DNA from: Phenylobacterium sp.
GTDB lineage: Bacteria; Pseudomonadota; Alphaproteobacteria; Caulobacterales; Caulobacteraceae
NCBI RefSeq assembly: GCF_030646615.1
Contig: NZ_JAUSLG010000073.1
Location: 1-64,000 of the forward strand
Direction of reading: 5' to 3'
DNA: 64,000 nt
Shown here: positions 1 to 8,148 of the stretch, in pieces
How positions within the stretch are numbered: the stretch's first letter is position 1
Layout: every line of letters starts with the position of its first letter
The notes under the pieces: model-generated
Seen by the model: only the letters and a program-made list of their open reading frames with translations
Databases searched by the model: none
Told to the model about the DNA's origin: nothing
Made by a program: the position numbers and the translations under genes

Positions 1-586
1 CGTGATACTGCCGCTCGAAGCCGCCGATGGTGTTGACCTCGGTGACCCCCGGCGTGTTGCGAAGTTGCGGCCGGATCACCCAATCCTGCAGGGTTCGCAG
101 GTCTTCGGGGGTATAGCTCCCGCCGTCCGGCTTGCGTGCACCGGGCTTGGCCTCCAGCGTATACATAAAGATTTCGCCGAGACCGGTCGCGATGGGTCCC
201 ATCTCCGGCGAGACCCCTTCGGGAAGCTGGCTTCGGGCAATCTGGAGGCGCTCGTTGACCAACTGGCGGGCGAAGTAGATGTCGGTGCCGTCCGCGAAGA
301 TGGCGGTCACCTGGGACAGGCCGTAGCGCGAGACCGAGCGCGTGTACTGAAGGCCCGGCACGCCCGCCACGGCGGTCTCGACTGGGAAAGTGATGCGCTG
401 TTCGGCCTCGAGCGGCGAATAGCCCGGGGCCTCAGTGTTGATCTGAATCTGGACGTTGGTGATGTCCGGTGTGGCGTCGACAGGCAGGCGCTGGAAACTC
501 CAGACGCCGACCGCGGCCGAGACCAGGACAATGGCCATGACGAGCCATCGGAAGCGGATCGACTGTGCGATGATGCGTTCAAGCAT
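1..586 (-). CDS. czcA: CzcA-type heavy-metal RND efflux pump, N-terminal part (cut by window edge)
   Basis: This is the N-terminal 195 residues of an inner-membrane RND proton antiporter; the rest lies left of position 1. The visible part reads as a first membrane helix, then the conserved DATPDITNVQVQI stretch of the periplasmic porter domain and the MGPIATGLGEI motif, both typical of CzcA/CnrA/NccA pumps for divalent cations. The start is the ATG at 584-586, 14 bases after the stop of the adaptor gene, so czcC, czcB and czcA form one minus-strand operon. By family it exports Co, Zn, Cd or Ni from periplasm or cytoplasm through the CzcC channel. Exact metal choice cannot be told from this fragment. 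Confidence 0.93.
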   Translation of the reverse strand, partial: MLERIIAQSIRFRWLVMAIVLVSAAVGVWSFQRLPVDATPDITNVQIQINTEAPGYSPLEAEQRITFPVETAVAGVPGLQYTRSVSRYGLSQVTAIFADGTDIYFARQLVNERLQIARSQLPEGVSPEMGPIATGLGEIFMYTLEAKPGARKPDGGSYTPEDLRTLQDWVIRPQLRNTPGVTEVNTIGGFERQYH

Positions 587-600
587 GGTCTGCGCGCTCC

Positions 601-1857
601 CTAGTGGTCATGGCTCGCGCCGGACTTTTCGATGTCCGCGCGAATGAGGAAGGCGCCGTCGCTGACGTACTCGGTCCCGGGCTCAAGTCCACCGAGCACC
701 TCGGTCCACTCGTCGGTGCGGCGCCCGAGTTCGAGCATCCGGACCTCGTAAGTGTCGCCGACCTTGGCGTAGACGACCGTGAAGTCCCGGAAGGGCTGCA
801 GAGCCTTGGTGCGTACCGCGAGCGGGACGCTCCCCTCCCCGACCTGAACAACGCCCTGGACGCCCAGGCCTGGACGCCACACGCCGCCTTGGAACGGCAA
901 CTCCACGTGGGCGATGAGTGTCTGGCTGATGGGATCGGCCGCCGGCAGGATGACCTCGATCACACCCATGGCGCGATGACCGCCGGCTTGGCTCACGACC
1001 TCGACCCGCTGACCAACCCGCACGCGCTCGGCGTCCTTCGGATAAAGGAAGAATTCCGCGTGCAGCCGTGTCGGATCACCGATGGTCAGCATCGGACTGG
1101 TTCCGGCCATCGTTCCCACATTCACCGTCTTGGTCAGGATGACGCCGGAGATCGGGGCGGTGATCGCGTAGGTCTGTAGGCTCTCGCTCGATTCCACGCG
1201 CGCCAGGACCTGACCCCGCGTCACGCGCTGCCCAAGGGCGGCATTGAGGCTGACGACCCTCCCCGGGTATCGGGCGAAGACCTCACTCTGGCCTTCCGGT
1301 GTGATCTCAACACGGCCGTTTAAGGGAAGTGATTCGCCGAGCACCGCGGCTCCCGCCCGCTCTGTCTTAACGCCGCCAGCCTTGGCGGCGTCTGCCTTGA
1401 TGACCGTGCGGCCCTCATAGGACTGGTAGGTCCACGCCGAGCGCGCACCGCCTCGCGTGGCGGCGACGCTGACGTCGAAGGAGTGCGGTTCGGAGACGAC
1501 GCCGGGGCTGGCGAGATAGTCGGCCTCGGGCGTGAAGGTGAAGCGGTCGATCTTCGGTCCAAGACGGGTGAGCGCGATCGAAACCTGGACCTGGCGCGGA
1601 TCCAGCGGCTTATCCTTCAAATAGGGATAGAGCCGGAACAGCGGCGCAGGGCCTTCCTCGTAGATGGTGACTTCAAGGCTGAAGTCTCCGTCGCGCAGCA
1701 GGCGACCGTTGTGCGGGCCACGTTCGTATTCAGCTGGACCAGCTTCGGCGCCGGCTTCGGCTGTCGGGGTCTTGGACCGCTCGCCGCAACCGGTGAGCAA
1801 CCCGGCGGCGAGGACGAGGGCGAAAGGCGCAATGCGCCAGGTTCGGACGGGCGTCAT
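601..1857 (-). CDS. czcB: CzcB-type periplasmic adaptor of RND efflux pump
   Basis: A 418-residue membrane-fusion protein linking the inner-membrane pump to the outer-membrane channel. It opens with a signal peptide ending in a lipobox (LLTGC, Cys near residue 25), so it is probably a lipoprotein. The middle shows the biotinyl-lipoyl-like hairpin region (ARYPGRVVSLNAALGQRV and TAPISGVILTKTVNVG) and the C-terminal beta-barrel and membrane-proximal parts (VRTKALQPFRDFTVVYAK). The start ATG overlaps the czcC stop by one base. The C-terminus has a short His pair (SGASHDH), a possible metal contact. Confidence 0.92.
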   Translation of the reverse strand: MTPVRTWRIAPFALVLAAGLLTGCGERSKTPTAEAGAEAGPAEYERGPHNGRLLRDGDFSLEVTIYEEGPAPLFRLYPYLKDKPLDPRQVQVSIALTRLGPKIDRFTFTPEADYLASPGVVSEPHSFDVSVAATRGGARSAWTYQSYEGRTVIKADAAKAGGVKTERAGAAVLGESLPLNGRVEITPEGQSEVFARYPGRVVSLNAALGQRVTRGQVLARVESSESLQTYAITAPISGVILTKTVNVGTMAGTSPMLTIGDPTRLHAEFFLYPKDAERVRVGQRVEVVSQAGGHRAMGVIEVILPAADPISQTLIAHVELPFQGGVWRPGLGVQGVVQVGEGSVPLAVRTKALQPFRDFTVVYAKVGDTYEVRMLELGRRTDEWTEVLGGLEPGTEYVSDGAFLIRADIEKSGASHDH

Positions 1858-3149
1858 TAGCGGATCTCCGCGGTTCGGGTTTGAGTGAGGCCAGCCTGAC
1901 GGCCGGACAGCCGATCAAGGGCGGCCTGATCAAGGTGGTATTGGCGCAGGACGCTGACCCGGCGGGCCCGCGCGTCGGCGAGTGCGCGCTCGGCCTCCGT
2001 GACGTCGAGGTAGCTGAAGCCTCCGCGATTGAAGCCTTCCCGCACCTGCTCGACGGACTTGATCGCTGGGGGGATCACTTCGGCGCGGATCCGCTCGGCC
2101 TCGGTCGCTGCCGACGAAATCCTCGCGATCAGCTGAGCGATCTCACGTTCTCTGGCGAGGCGTGCAACCGCGATGTCCGCCTCAGCGGCGGTCCGCTCGG
2201 CCCGCGCGCGTTCTATTCCTGACCGATTGGTATCGTAGCGCCGCAGCGGGATCGTGCCGCCGACAACGAAGGCGACGTTGTTTCCGTCGCCGAGGTAACG
2301 GATTCCAGCCCGGACGGTCGGATCAACGACAGCACGCGCCTGCTCCACGCGGATATTGGCGATGGCGACGTCCCGTTCGGCCTCGAGGAGCGCGAGGTCC
2401 GCGATCGTCAGGCTGGCGGGGACAACAGGTCCCTTGGCTTCGAAGAACGGCTCGAGCGCTAAGCGGAATTCTGGGCCGCCGCCCCAGAACCGGGCGAGCG
2501 CGGCGCGGGCGTTGCGGGCGCGATCCCGAGCCTGGTCACGCGCTATTTGGGCCTGAGCCGTCATCATATCGGCCCGGGAACCGGCGAAGAGCGGGTCGCG
2601 CGCAGCTTTCACCCGCCGCTCGATGTCAGCTTGGGATTGGTGAGCGGCGATGAGGCGAGCTTCCGCGATCAGCAGCTCGGCCTCGGCCGCGGTCGCTTCG
2701 GCGTAGGCGACCTGGACATCCCGGAGCAGATCGAGCGTGCGCACCTCGCGCCGCAGGCGGGCGACATCGATCTCGGCACGCGCCCGCCCCGTGCGGGCCT
2801 CGCGCTTGCCGCCCCGTTCAACGGTCTGCTGATAGCTGACCGTGGCTTCTGTCCGGTCGAGGAGGGAATAGGCGCCGGTGCCGGCGAAATTCTCCAGCTC
2901 CACCCCTAGCGTCGGGTTGGGCCGCACCCCGGCCTGACGCAGGTTGGCCTGCGCCGCTGCAAGGCGAGCGTCCGAACCCGCGAGCGTCGGATCCGCCCCC
3001 GCCGCTTTGGCAAGCGCCTCCGTGAGGCTAAGGGCTGGCGGCTCTGTCTGTGCCCTCGCCGCCGTCAGGCTCGCGAGGTTGAGTGCGAGCGTGGCCGCGA
3101 TGGCCAGGCCCAGTCGCGCGCTGGCGCGACACCGGAATCTGAATGGCAT
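1857..3149 (-). CDS. czcC: CzcC-type outer-membrane factor (TolC family)
   Basis: A 430-residue outer-membrane channel protein with a cleavable signal peptide (cleavage near ARAQ, residue 34) followed by two TolC-type repeats rich in Ala, Arg and Glu that form the long alpha-helical barrel. It is the first gene of czcCBA, transcribed leftward; a small His-rich protein gene lies 54 bases upstream, in the place that czcI-type genes take in Cupriavidus clusters. By family it provides the exit duct for the CzcAB complex. No operator could be recognised in the short upstream gap. Confidence 0.9.
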   Translation of the reverse strand: MPFRFRCRASARLGLAIAATLALNLASLTAARAQTEPPALSLTEALAKAAGADPTLAGSDARLAAAQANLRQAGVRPNPTLGVELENFAGTGAYSLLDRTEATVSYQQTVERGGKREARTGRARAEIDVARLRREVRTLDLLRDVQVAYAEATAAEAELLIAEARLIAAHQSQADIERRVKAARDPLFAGSRADMMTAQAQIARDQARDRARNARAALARFWGGGPEFRLALEPFFEAKGPVVPASLTIADLALLEAERDVAIANIRVEQARAVVDPTVRAGIRYLGDGNNVAFVVGGTIPLRRYDTNRSGIERARAERTAAEADIAVARLAREREIAQLIARISSAATEAERIRAEVIPPAIKSVEQVREGFNRGGFSYLDVTEAERALADARARRVSVLRQYHLDQAALDRLSGRQAGLTQTRTAEIR

Positions 3150-3203
3150 GTGTCTCTCGAAGCATGGGTGATCAGGCGCGCGCGGCCTGATTGCCGCGCT
3201 ACG

Positions 3204-3608
3204 TCAGGCGATGACTTCGAGAGGTGCTCTTGGAGGGCGTTCTAGCCCTAGGATCATGCCTGAAGACGGCGGCGCATCGTTTGGCCCACGCAGCGACAGG
3301 GCTTGCGCTGAAATCACCGACGTGGCGTCCCCGCGAGGGAGCGGAGCAAACTGCGGGCCGTCCCCGTGATGGTGGTGCGAGGGTCCGTCCGTAGATACGT
3401 CATCGGCGGCGCTGACTTGCGGCTCGTCGTGACCCGCCTGATGGTCGTCGTGGTCGAAGTGGATCTCTAAAGCCGGGTGATCCGCCATCTGGCTGTGCTG
3501 AACCTGATCCACAGTAGCGATAGTGGATTGCGAGGCGAGCACAGCCGTCAACGCCACGCATAGCGTGGCGAGGAACGTCCTCAGCTTCGTGGCTCGCAGA
3601 GCTAGCAC
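3204..3608 (-). CDS. Small His-rich exported protein upstream of czcC (CzcI-like position)
   Basis: A 134-residue protein starting with GTG (3606-3608) behind a GGGAG ribosome site 7 bases away. The first 30 residues are a signal peptide. The mature part carries HFDHDDH and SHHHHGDG clusters, suited to binding divalent metal in the periplasm. The C-terminus GLERPPRAP recurs as RLERPPRPIT in the unrelated-looking small protein at 9156-9536, so both may belong to one loose family of exported metal-related proteins. Its place before czcC suggests a regulatory or metal-buffering role like CzcI, but the sequence does not prove it. Confidence 0.7.
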   Translation of the reverse strand: MLALRATKLRTFLATLCVALTAVLASQSTIATVDQVQHSQMADHPALEIHFDHDDHQAGHDEPQVSAADDVSTDGPSHHHHGDGPQFAPLPRGDATSVISAQALSLRGPNDAPPSSGMILGLERPPRAPLEVIA

Positions 3609-3677
3609 TTTAGAACTCCCGACACGCGTTACTAGGTTGTGCGGCTTGGCGAAGCAAGACGAACGACGGTCATGTGA

Positions 3678-5033
3678 CTACATGCCCGCCTTCGGCCAAT
3701 GGTGGTGAAGATCATCGATGACGAAAGGGTGCACGTGCGCTGCGCGTGTGCTGACAGGCTTACCCTCTCCCTCGCGCAGGTGCGGATGTTGGGGCGGCAG
3801 GTCCGGATGCACGTGCGCAAGTTCGTCAGGGTCGGCGGCAGGCCAGACCTTGAGCGCGACGACCACGCCGACCAGGCTAAGGCCGGCGAGGGCTACGAAA
3901 GTTGGCGCCATGCCGTAGGCGGCTCCGAGGGAGCCCGCCACAGTGTAGGTCAACAGCCAGCAGGCGTGCGACAGGGCAAACTGAGCGGCGAAGAGCGCGC
4001 TGCGGTCCTCAGGCGTCGCCGAACGCCGCAAGAGCCGTCCTGACGGGGTCAGGACGGCTGAATAGCCTACTCCTATGATCGCCCACAGGATCAGCAGTGA
4101 GACCCAGTGGTCCACGCCAGGCGCAACGGTGAGCAAGGCCATGACGACCAGGGCCACGGTCAGAAGGCAGGAAGCGGTGATCATAACCGTGCGGTCGCCC
4201 ACACGCTCCAACACGCGCGGGAGCAGCAGGGCCGCGACCATCGAACCGCCACCGAAGGCGGCCAGAGCCAAGGCCATGTCGTCGGCCGATCGGCCGAGCA
4301 GGGTCCGCACAGAGACGACGGTGTTGACGATCACCATGGCGCCGGCGGCCGCGGCTGCGAGATTGAGCGCCAGTAGCCCTCTCAGCCTTGGTGTCTTGAG
4401 GTAGATGCGAACGCCGCGCGTGGTGCGCGCGTAGATTCCGCCTTCGCGCGCCACGGTCTTGGGCTGCGGGACGATGACAGAGACCACCAAGGCGGCTGAG
4501 GCCAGGAAGCCGACGACAGTTCCGCCAAAAAGCCAATGGAAGCTGATGACCGTGAGCAGCGCGGCGGCCAGCATCGGGCTGACTAGGCTTTCCATGTCGT
4601 AGGCCAGACGCGAGAGCGACAGCGCCCGCGTGTAGCGCTCCTCGTCTGGAAGAATATCCGGTATGGCGGCCTGGAAGGTCGGCGTGAACGCTGCAGAAGC
4701 CGATTGCAGGAGGAAGATCAGCAGGTAGACCTGCCAAATCTGGGTGACAAAGGGCAGCGTGATGGCCACAGAGGCGCGCACCAGATCCATCGACACAAGG
4801 AAAGCTCGTCGCGGAAGGCGATCGACGAAGGCGTTCACGATGGGGCCGACGCCAATGTAGGCGATCATCTTGATCGCCAACGCGCCGCCAAGCACAACGC
4901 CGGCGTTCGCGCCGGCCAGGTCGTAAGACAACAGACCCAGCGCTACTGTCGCCAGGCCGGTGCCGACCAGGGCGATCACCTGCGCCAGGAAGAGATGTCT
5001 GTAGGTTCTGTCCGCAAGAACGCTCAACATCAC
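3678..5033 (-). CDS. MFS exporter with His-rich C-terminal tail (NreB-like)
   Basis: A 451-residue transporter with about 12 hydrophobic segments and the MFS loop motif near residue 70 (NAFVDRLPRRAF). The C-terminal 45 residues are soluble and His-rich (HVHPDLPPQHPHL, then HVHP and LHHHW). This layout, 12 helices plus a histidine tail, matches nickel exporters of the NreB/NrsD type, and the neighbouring RcnR-like repressor supports nickel or cobalt as substrate; the assignment is inferred. Translation starts at GTG 5033 or the next codon ATG 5030, both served by GGAGGG. It lies 16 bases after the DUF1289 gene and is probably the last gene of the rcnR-like operon. Confidence 0.82.
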   Translation of the reverse strand: MMLSVLADRTYRHLFLAQVIALVGTGLATVALGLLSYDLAGANAGVVLGGALAIKMIAYIGVGPIVNAFVDRLPRRAFLVSMDLVRASVAITLPFVTQIWQVYLLIFLLQSASAAFTPTFQAAIPDILPDEERYTRALSLSRLAYDMESLVSPMLAAALLTVISFHWLFGGTVVGFLASAALVVSVIVPQPKTVAREGGIYARTTRGVRIYLKTPRLRGLLALNLAAAAAGAMVIVNTVVSVRTLLGRSADDMALALAAFGGGSMVAALLLPRVLERVGDRTVMITASCLLTVALVVMALLTVAPGVDHWVSLLILWAIIGVGYSAVLTPSGRLLRRSATPEDRSALFAAQFALSHACWLLTYTVAGSLGAAYGMAPTFVALAGLSLVGVVVALKVWPAADPDELAHVHPDLPPQHPHLREGEGKPVSTRAAHVHPFVIDDLHHHWPKAGM

Positions 5034-5049
5034 CAGTCCCTCCGTTGAG

Positions 5050-5280
5050 TCATGACAGCGAACCTCGGGGAGGCGACGCGGAATCGCTGAGGGTGTGGCC
5101 CTTCCCCTGTTCGCTCAGCCGATCGACACGGCGCTTCAAATCCTTCGACATCATCTGGCGAGCACGAGGTTGCATCTTCCGCCAGGCGCGGATTTCAGGA
5201 ACGGTTCGACCACAGCCGATGCACCAGCCTGATCGACCATCAAAACTGCAGACGCTGATGCATGGATCGCCCGACTTCAC
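5050..5280 (-). CDS. DUF1289 small Cys-rich protein
   Basis: A 76-residue protein with the DUF1289 signature: PCISVC, then DGRSGWCIGCGRT and EIRAW, giving four conserved cysteines near the N-terminus that probably hold a metal or Fe-S site. Function of the family is not known. The start is GTG, overlapping the stop of the upstream ATPase gene as GTGA, so it is translationally coupled to it. DUF1289 genes are usually found beside housekeeping genes; its place inside a metal-export operon is unusual. Confidence 0.85.
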   Translation of the reverse strand: MKSGDPCISVCSFDGRSGWCIGCGRTVPEIRAWRKMQPRARQMMSKDLKRRVDRLSEQGKGHTLSDSASPPRGSLS

Positions 5281-7325
5281 GGGTGGACCGCCGCCGGCTG
5301 AACCCCAAGAGGCGTTGACGGGGCCTTTCCCTCTTCAGCCCCAACCTTGCGCGGCAGCAGCCGGGCCGAGTTGAGGATGAAGGCCATTTCGGACGCGACG
5401 TGAATGAATGCCGCCATCAGGGGATTCAGCACCCCCACGGCCGCCAAGCCTATCCCGATCGCGTCGATCGCGAGCGTGCCGGCGAAGTTCTGCCAGATGA
5501 TGCGCCGCGTGCGCCTTGCCACCTTGAGGGTCTCCACGAGACGGACAAGATCATTGCCCAGCAGCACGACGTCGGCGCTCTCCTGGGCGACGTCCGTCCC
5601 AGACCCCATCGCGATGCCGACGCTCGCTTCGGCCAGTGCGGGTGCATCGTTGACACCGTCGCCGACCATGGCGACCGTCCGCTTCTGCTGGATGAGCGCC
5701 TGGATTCGCGCGAGCTTGTCTTCCGGCAGGAGGCCGGCTTCAATTTCCTTGATGCCGAGGCTGCGGCCCACAGCCTGAGCAACGGGAAGCGCGTCGCCGG
5801 TCAGCAGGAGAGTGCGTATCCCGAGAGCCGTCAGGCTTTCGATTGCGCGCTTGGCTTCGGGGCGCACCGTGTCAGCCACTGCAATCGCGCCGAGCAGCAC
5901 TCCGTCCCTGGCGACATAGACCTCCGAGGCCGCTTCGACGCCGAGGTTCAGCGGCGCTGTGATCGCCACGCCGTTGTCCCGCATCCAAGCCTGGTTGCCG
6001 ACCAGGATCATGGAGCCCGTCACCCTGGCGGCGATGCCCCGCCCGGGCGTGTAGGCGAAGTGTTCAGGCTCAGCAACCGGGCGTCCTTGGGCCTTGGCAT
6101 GGGTGATGATGGCCTTGCCCAGCGGGTGCTCCGAGCGCAGCTCAGCTGCGGCAGCCGCGTCGAGCAGATCTTCGGCGCTGACGCCGGGCGCGGCTACGAC
6201 GGCTTGCACTTCCGGCCGGCCGAATGTGAGCGTGCCGGTCTTGTCGAGCACCACGGTGTCGACCTTGCCGAGCGTTTCGAGATGGACGCCGCCTTTGATG
6301 ATGGCGCCGAGCCGAGCGGAGCGGCCGATGCCGCCGAGGATCGCAAGTGGGGTGCCGGCTGCGATGCCGCAGGCGCCGGCGACGATAATCACGGAGATGG
6401 TCGAGTAGATGTTTTGGGTGATGAGGTAGGTCAGGACGGCGGAGCCGAGCGCAAAATAGACCAGGTAGCCGGCCATGCGGTCGGCCAGGCGTTGGACGGG
6501 TGCGCGCGAGCGCTCGGCCCTTTCTACCGCCTCGATGATCTTGCCGTAGCTGGTGTCGCGCCCGATCCGCTCGGCGCGCACTTCAAGCGCGCCCGACTGA
6601 TTAATCGACCCGGCGAACACTGCGGCGCCTTCGATCTTCTCCACCGGCATCGATTCGCCGGTGATGCGGGATTCATCGACGAAAGAATTGCCGGACAGGA
6701 CCGCGCCATCGACCGGGATACGGCCGCCCGGAGCCACCAGGATGGCGTCGCCAATATTGAGCTCGGCAGCGGAAATCGTCCGAATGGAGCCGGTTCGGCG
6801 GACGGAAACCTCGCTGGGCAGGAACTCCAGAAGATCCCGGATCGCCTTGCGCCCCCGCCCGACCGTCAGGCCTTCGAGGACCTCGGCCACCAGAACGAAA
6901 AGCGTGATGACCAGGGCGGTGAAGAATTCGCCGATTGCAGCAGCCGCGACGATGGCGATCGTCATCGACAGCTCCATCGTCATGCGGCGTTGAAGGACGT
7001 TCTCGAACGCTTCCTTAAGGATCGGCCAACCGCCAACCAGAAGGCCGACAACGCCGATCACGCTGATGGTAGGGATCGGCTCCCACACCTTGAACCAGAC
7101 CAGCGCCGCAGCGACAGCCACGAACCCAATACGCAGGGCTTCTTGCCGCTCGAATGGGTGTTCGTGGTCGTGACCATCTTCGTCATCATGATCGTGATCA
7201 TGAGAATCATGCCGATGGGTGTTTTCGTTCAGCGCGGCTGGCGCTGTCGTCCGGACCTCCGCCTGGTCGGCCAGGCTTGCCCGGTCGCGCTTCGTTTGGT
7301 CGGCCATGGCTGGCTTCCTTGTCAT
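5277..7325 (-). CDS. P1B-type heavy-metal ATPase with atypical transmembrane motif
   Basis: A 682-residue cation-export ATPase. Residues 37-57 form an Asp/His-rich N-terminal tail instead of an HMA domain. The actuator TGES is at 222-225, the phosphorylated Asp is D361 in DKTGT, the SEHPLGKA motif follows, and the hinge is [10 protein letters not shown]. The metal-site motif in the sixth helix, normally CPC or SPC, reads G317-A318-C319, so the conserved proline is missing. The last helices have IHVASEMAF and NSARLL in place of the HEGST seen in cobalt ATPases. Context (RcnR-like sensor, NreB-like MFS) suggests Ni, Co or Zn. It overlaps the repressor gene by 4 bases. Confidence 0.92.
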   Translation of the reverse strand: MTRKPAMADQTKRDRASLADQAEVRTTAPAALNENTHRHDSHDHDHDDEDGHDHEHPFERQEALRIGFVAVAAALVWFKVWEPIPTISVIGVVGLLVGGWPILKEAFENVLQRRMTMELSMTIAIVAAAAIGEFFTALVITLFVLVAEVLEGLTVGRGRKAIRDLLEFLPSEVSVRRTGSIRTISAAELNIGDAILVAPGGRIPVDGAVLSGNSFVDESRITGESMPVEKIEGAAVFAGSINQSGALEVRAERIGRDTSYGKIIEAVERAERSRAPVQRLADRMAGYLVYFALGSAVLTYLITQNIYSTISVIIVAGACGIAAGTPLAILGGIGRSARLGAIIKGGVHLETLGKVDTVVLDKTGTLTFGRPEVQAVVAAPGVSAEDLLDAAAAAELRSEHPLGKAIITHAKAQGRPVAEPEHFAYTPGRGIAARVTGSMILVGNQAWMRDNGVAITAPLNLGVEAASEVYVARDGVLLGAIAVADTVRPEAKRAIESLTALGIRTLLLTGDALPVAQAVGRSLGIKEIEAGLLPEDKLARIQALIQQKRTVAMVGDGVNDAPALAEASVGIAMGSGTDVAQESADVVLLGNDLVRLVETLKVARRTRRIIWQNFAGTLAIDAIGIGLAAVGVLNPLMAAFIHVASEMAFILNSARLLPRKVGAEEGKAPSTPLGVQPAAVHP

Positions 7326-7600
7326 TTCAAGTAACTGCGGACGACCTCGATCAGCTGTTCGGCGCCTTTGGCGCGTTCGGGATCAGGGTCGTGCGCCGGA
7401 TCGACGACATGATTGCGAATATGGTCTTCCATAACCTCGGCCATGAGACCGTTCATCGCCCCGCGGACCGACGCGATCAGCTGAAGCACCTCCGCGCAGT
7501 CGGTCTCCGTCTCTAAGGCGCGCTCAACTGCTTCCACTTGTCCGCGAATGCGCCGTACGCGGGCGATCAGCTTTTTTTTCTCCCGAACGGTGTGGCCCAT
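7322..7600 (-). CDS. RcnR-like metal-sensing repressor (CsoR/RcnR family)
   Basis: A 92-residue all-helical repressor. The first residues MGHTVREKKKL and the length match RcnR closely. The four residues that bind Co/Ni in E. coli RcnR fall at the same numbers here: H3, C35, H60 and H64. That separates it from CsoR (Cys-His-Cys copper site) and FrmR (formaldehyde). It is the first gene of an operon with the ATPase, DUF1289 and MFS genes, and a G6-centred dyad 22 bases upstream is the likely binding site, so the family model is repression relieved by Ni or Co. Ribosome site AGAGGG, 7 bases before ATG. Confidence 0.92.
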   Translation of the reverse strand: MGHTVREKKKLIARVRRIRGQVEAVERALETETDCAEVLQLIASVRGAMNGLMAEVMEDHIRNHVVDPAHDPDPERAKGAEQLIEVVRSYLK

Positions 7601-7621
7601 CGAAAACCCTCTACGTGTAGA

Positions 7622-7645
7622 GATAATATAGGGGGGTATGCTATC
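7622..7645. promoter_or_regulatory. Probable RcnR-type operator (G-tract dyad)
   Basis: A run of six G at 7631-7636 is flanked by GATAATATA and TATGCTATC, an imperfect inverted repeat (7 of 9 pairs). RcnR-type operators are a G-tract between AT-rich inverted arms, so this fits. It lies between the repressor gene start (7600) and copC (7776) and could act on both directions. Confidence 0.75.
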
Positions 7646-7775
7646 AGCATCAAATGAAACGCGCCCGTTCCCCGTTGATTCATGGCGACAGCCAGATGAG
7701 GCGGAGCCAACTAGATTGAGGGCTCAGGAGGCTGCGGTGCGTAGACCCTCACAGACACCTCGTCGGGAGACCCAA

Positions 7776-8147
7776 ATGAGAAACCGCTATTTCGGCCTTG
7801 CCGCCCTCTCCGGCGCCACGGCTCTCCTCGCCACCAGCCCCGCCTGGGCTCACGCCCAGCTGGTGAGCTCCAATCCTGCAGCCAACGCCGCCGTCGCGGC
7901 CGCGCCGAAGGTCATCACCCTGACCTTCAACGAAAAGCTTGTGCCGGCCTTCTCCAAGTTCGAGCTCACCATGCCGGAACATGGCGGGATGAAGGTGCCG
8001 GTGAAGACGACCGTCTCGACGGACGGCAAGAGCATTACCGGCACGCCCGAAGCGGCTCTGGCGAAGGGCGCCTACAAGATCGTCTGGACGGCGGCCTCGG
8101 CCGACGGCCACAAGATGAACGGCGAAGTGGCCTTCAAGGTCGGTTGA
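7776..8147 (+). CDS. copC: CopC-type periplasmic copper-binding protein
   Basis: A 123-residue protein. A signal peptide ends at AWA, leaving His as the first mature residue (HAQLVSSNP), the hallmark of the CopC histidine-brace copper(II) site. The partner residues are in SADGHKMNG near the C-terminus. The start ATG 7776 is preceded by GGGAGA; a reading frame continues upstream to 7638 but would bury the signal peptide. By family it carries copper in the periplasm and works with CopD, whose gene starts one base after this stop. Confidence 0.93.
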   Translation: MRNRYFGLAALSGATALLATSPAWAHAQLVSSNPAANAAVAAAPKVITLTFNEKLVPAFSKFELTMPEHGGMKVPVKTTVSTDGKSITGTPEAALAKGAYKIVWTAASADGHKMNGEVAFKVG

Positions 8148-8148
8148 C

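Noticed and set aside
5400..7334. Long open frame (644 codons) on the plus strand opposite the P1B ATPase
   Set aside because: The minus-strand ATPase has all motifs; this frame has none and no ribosome site.
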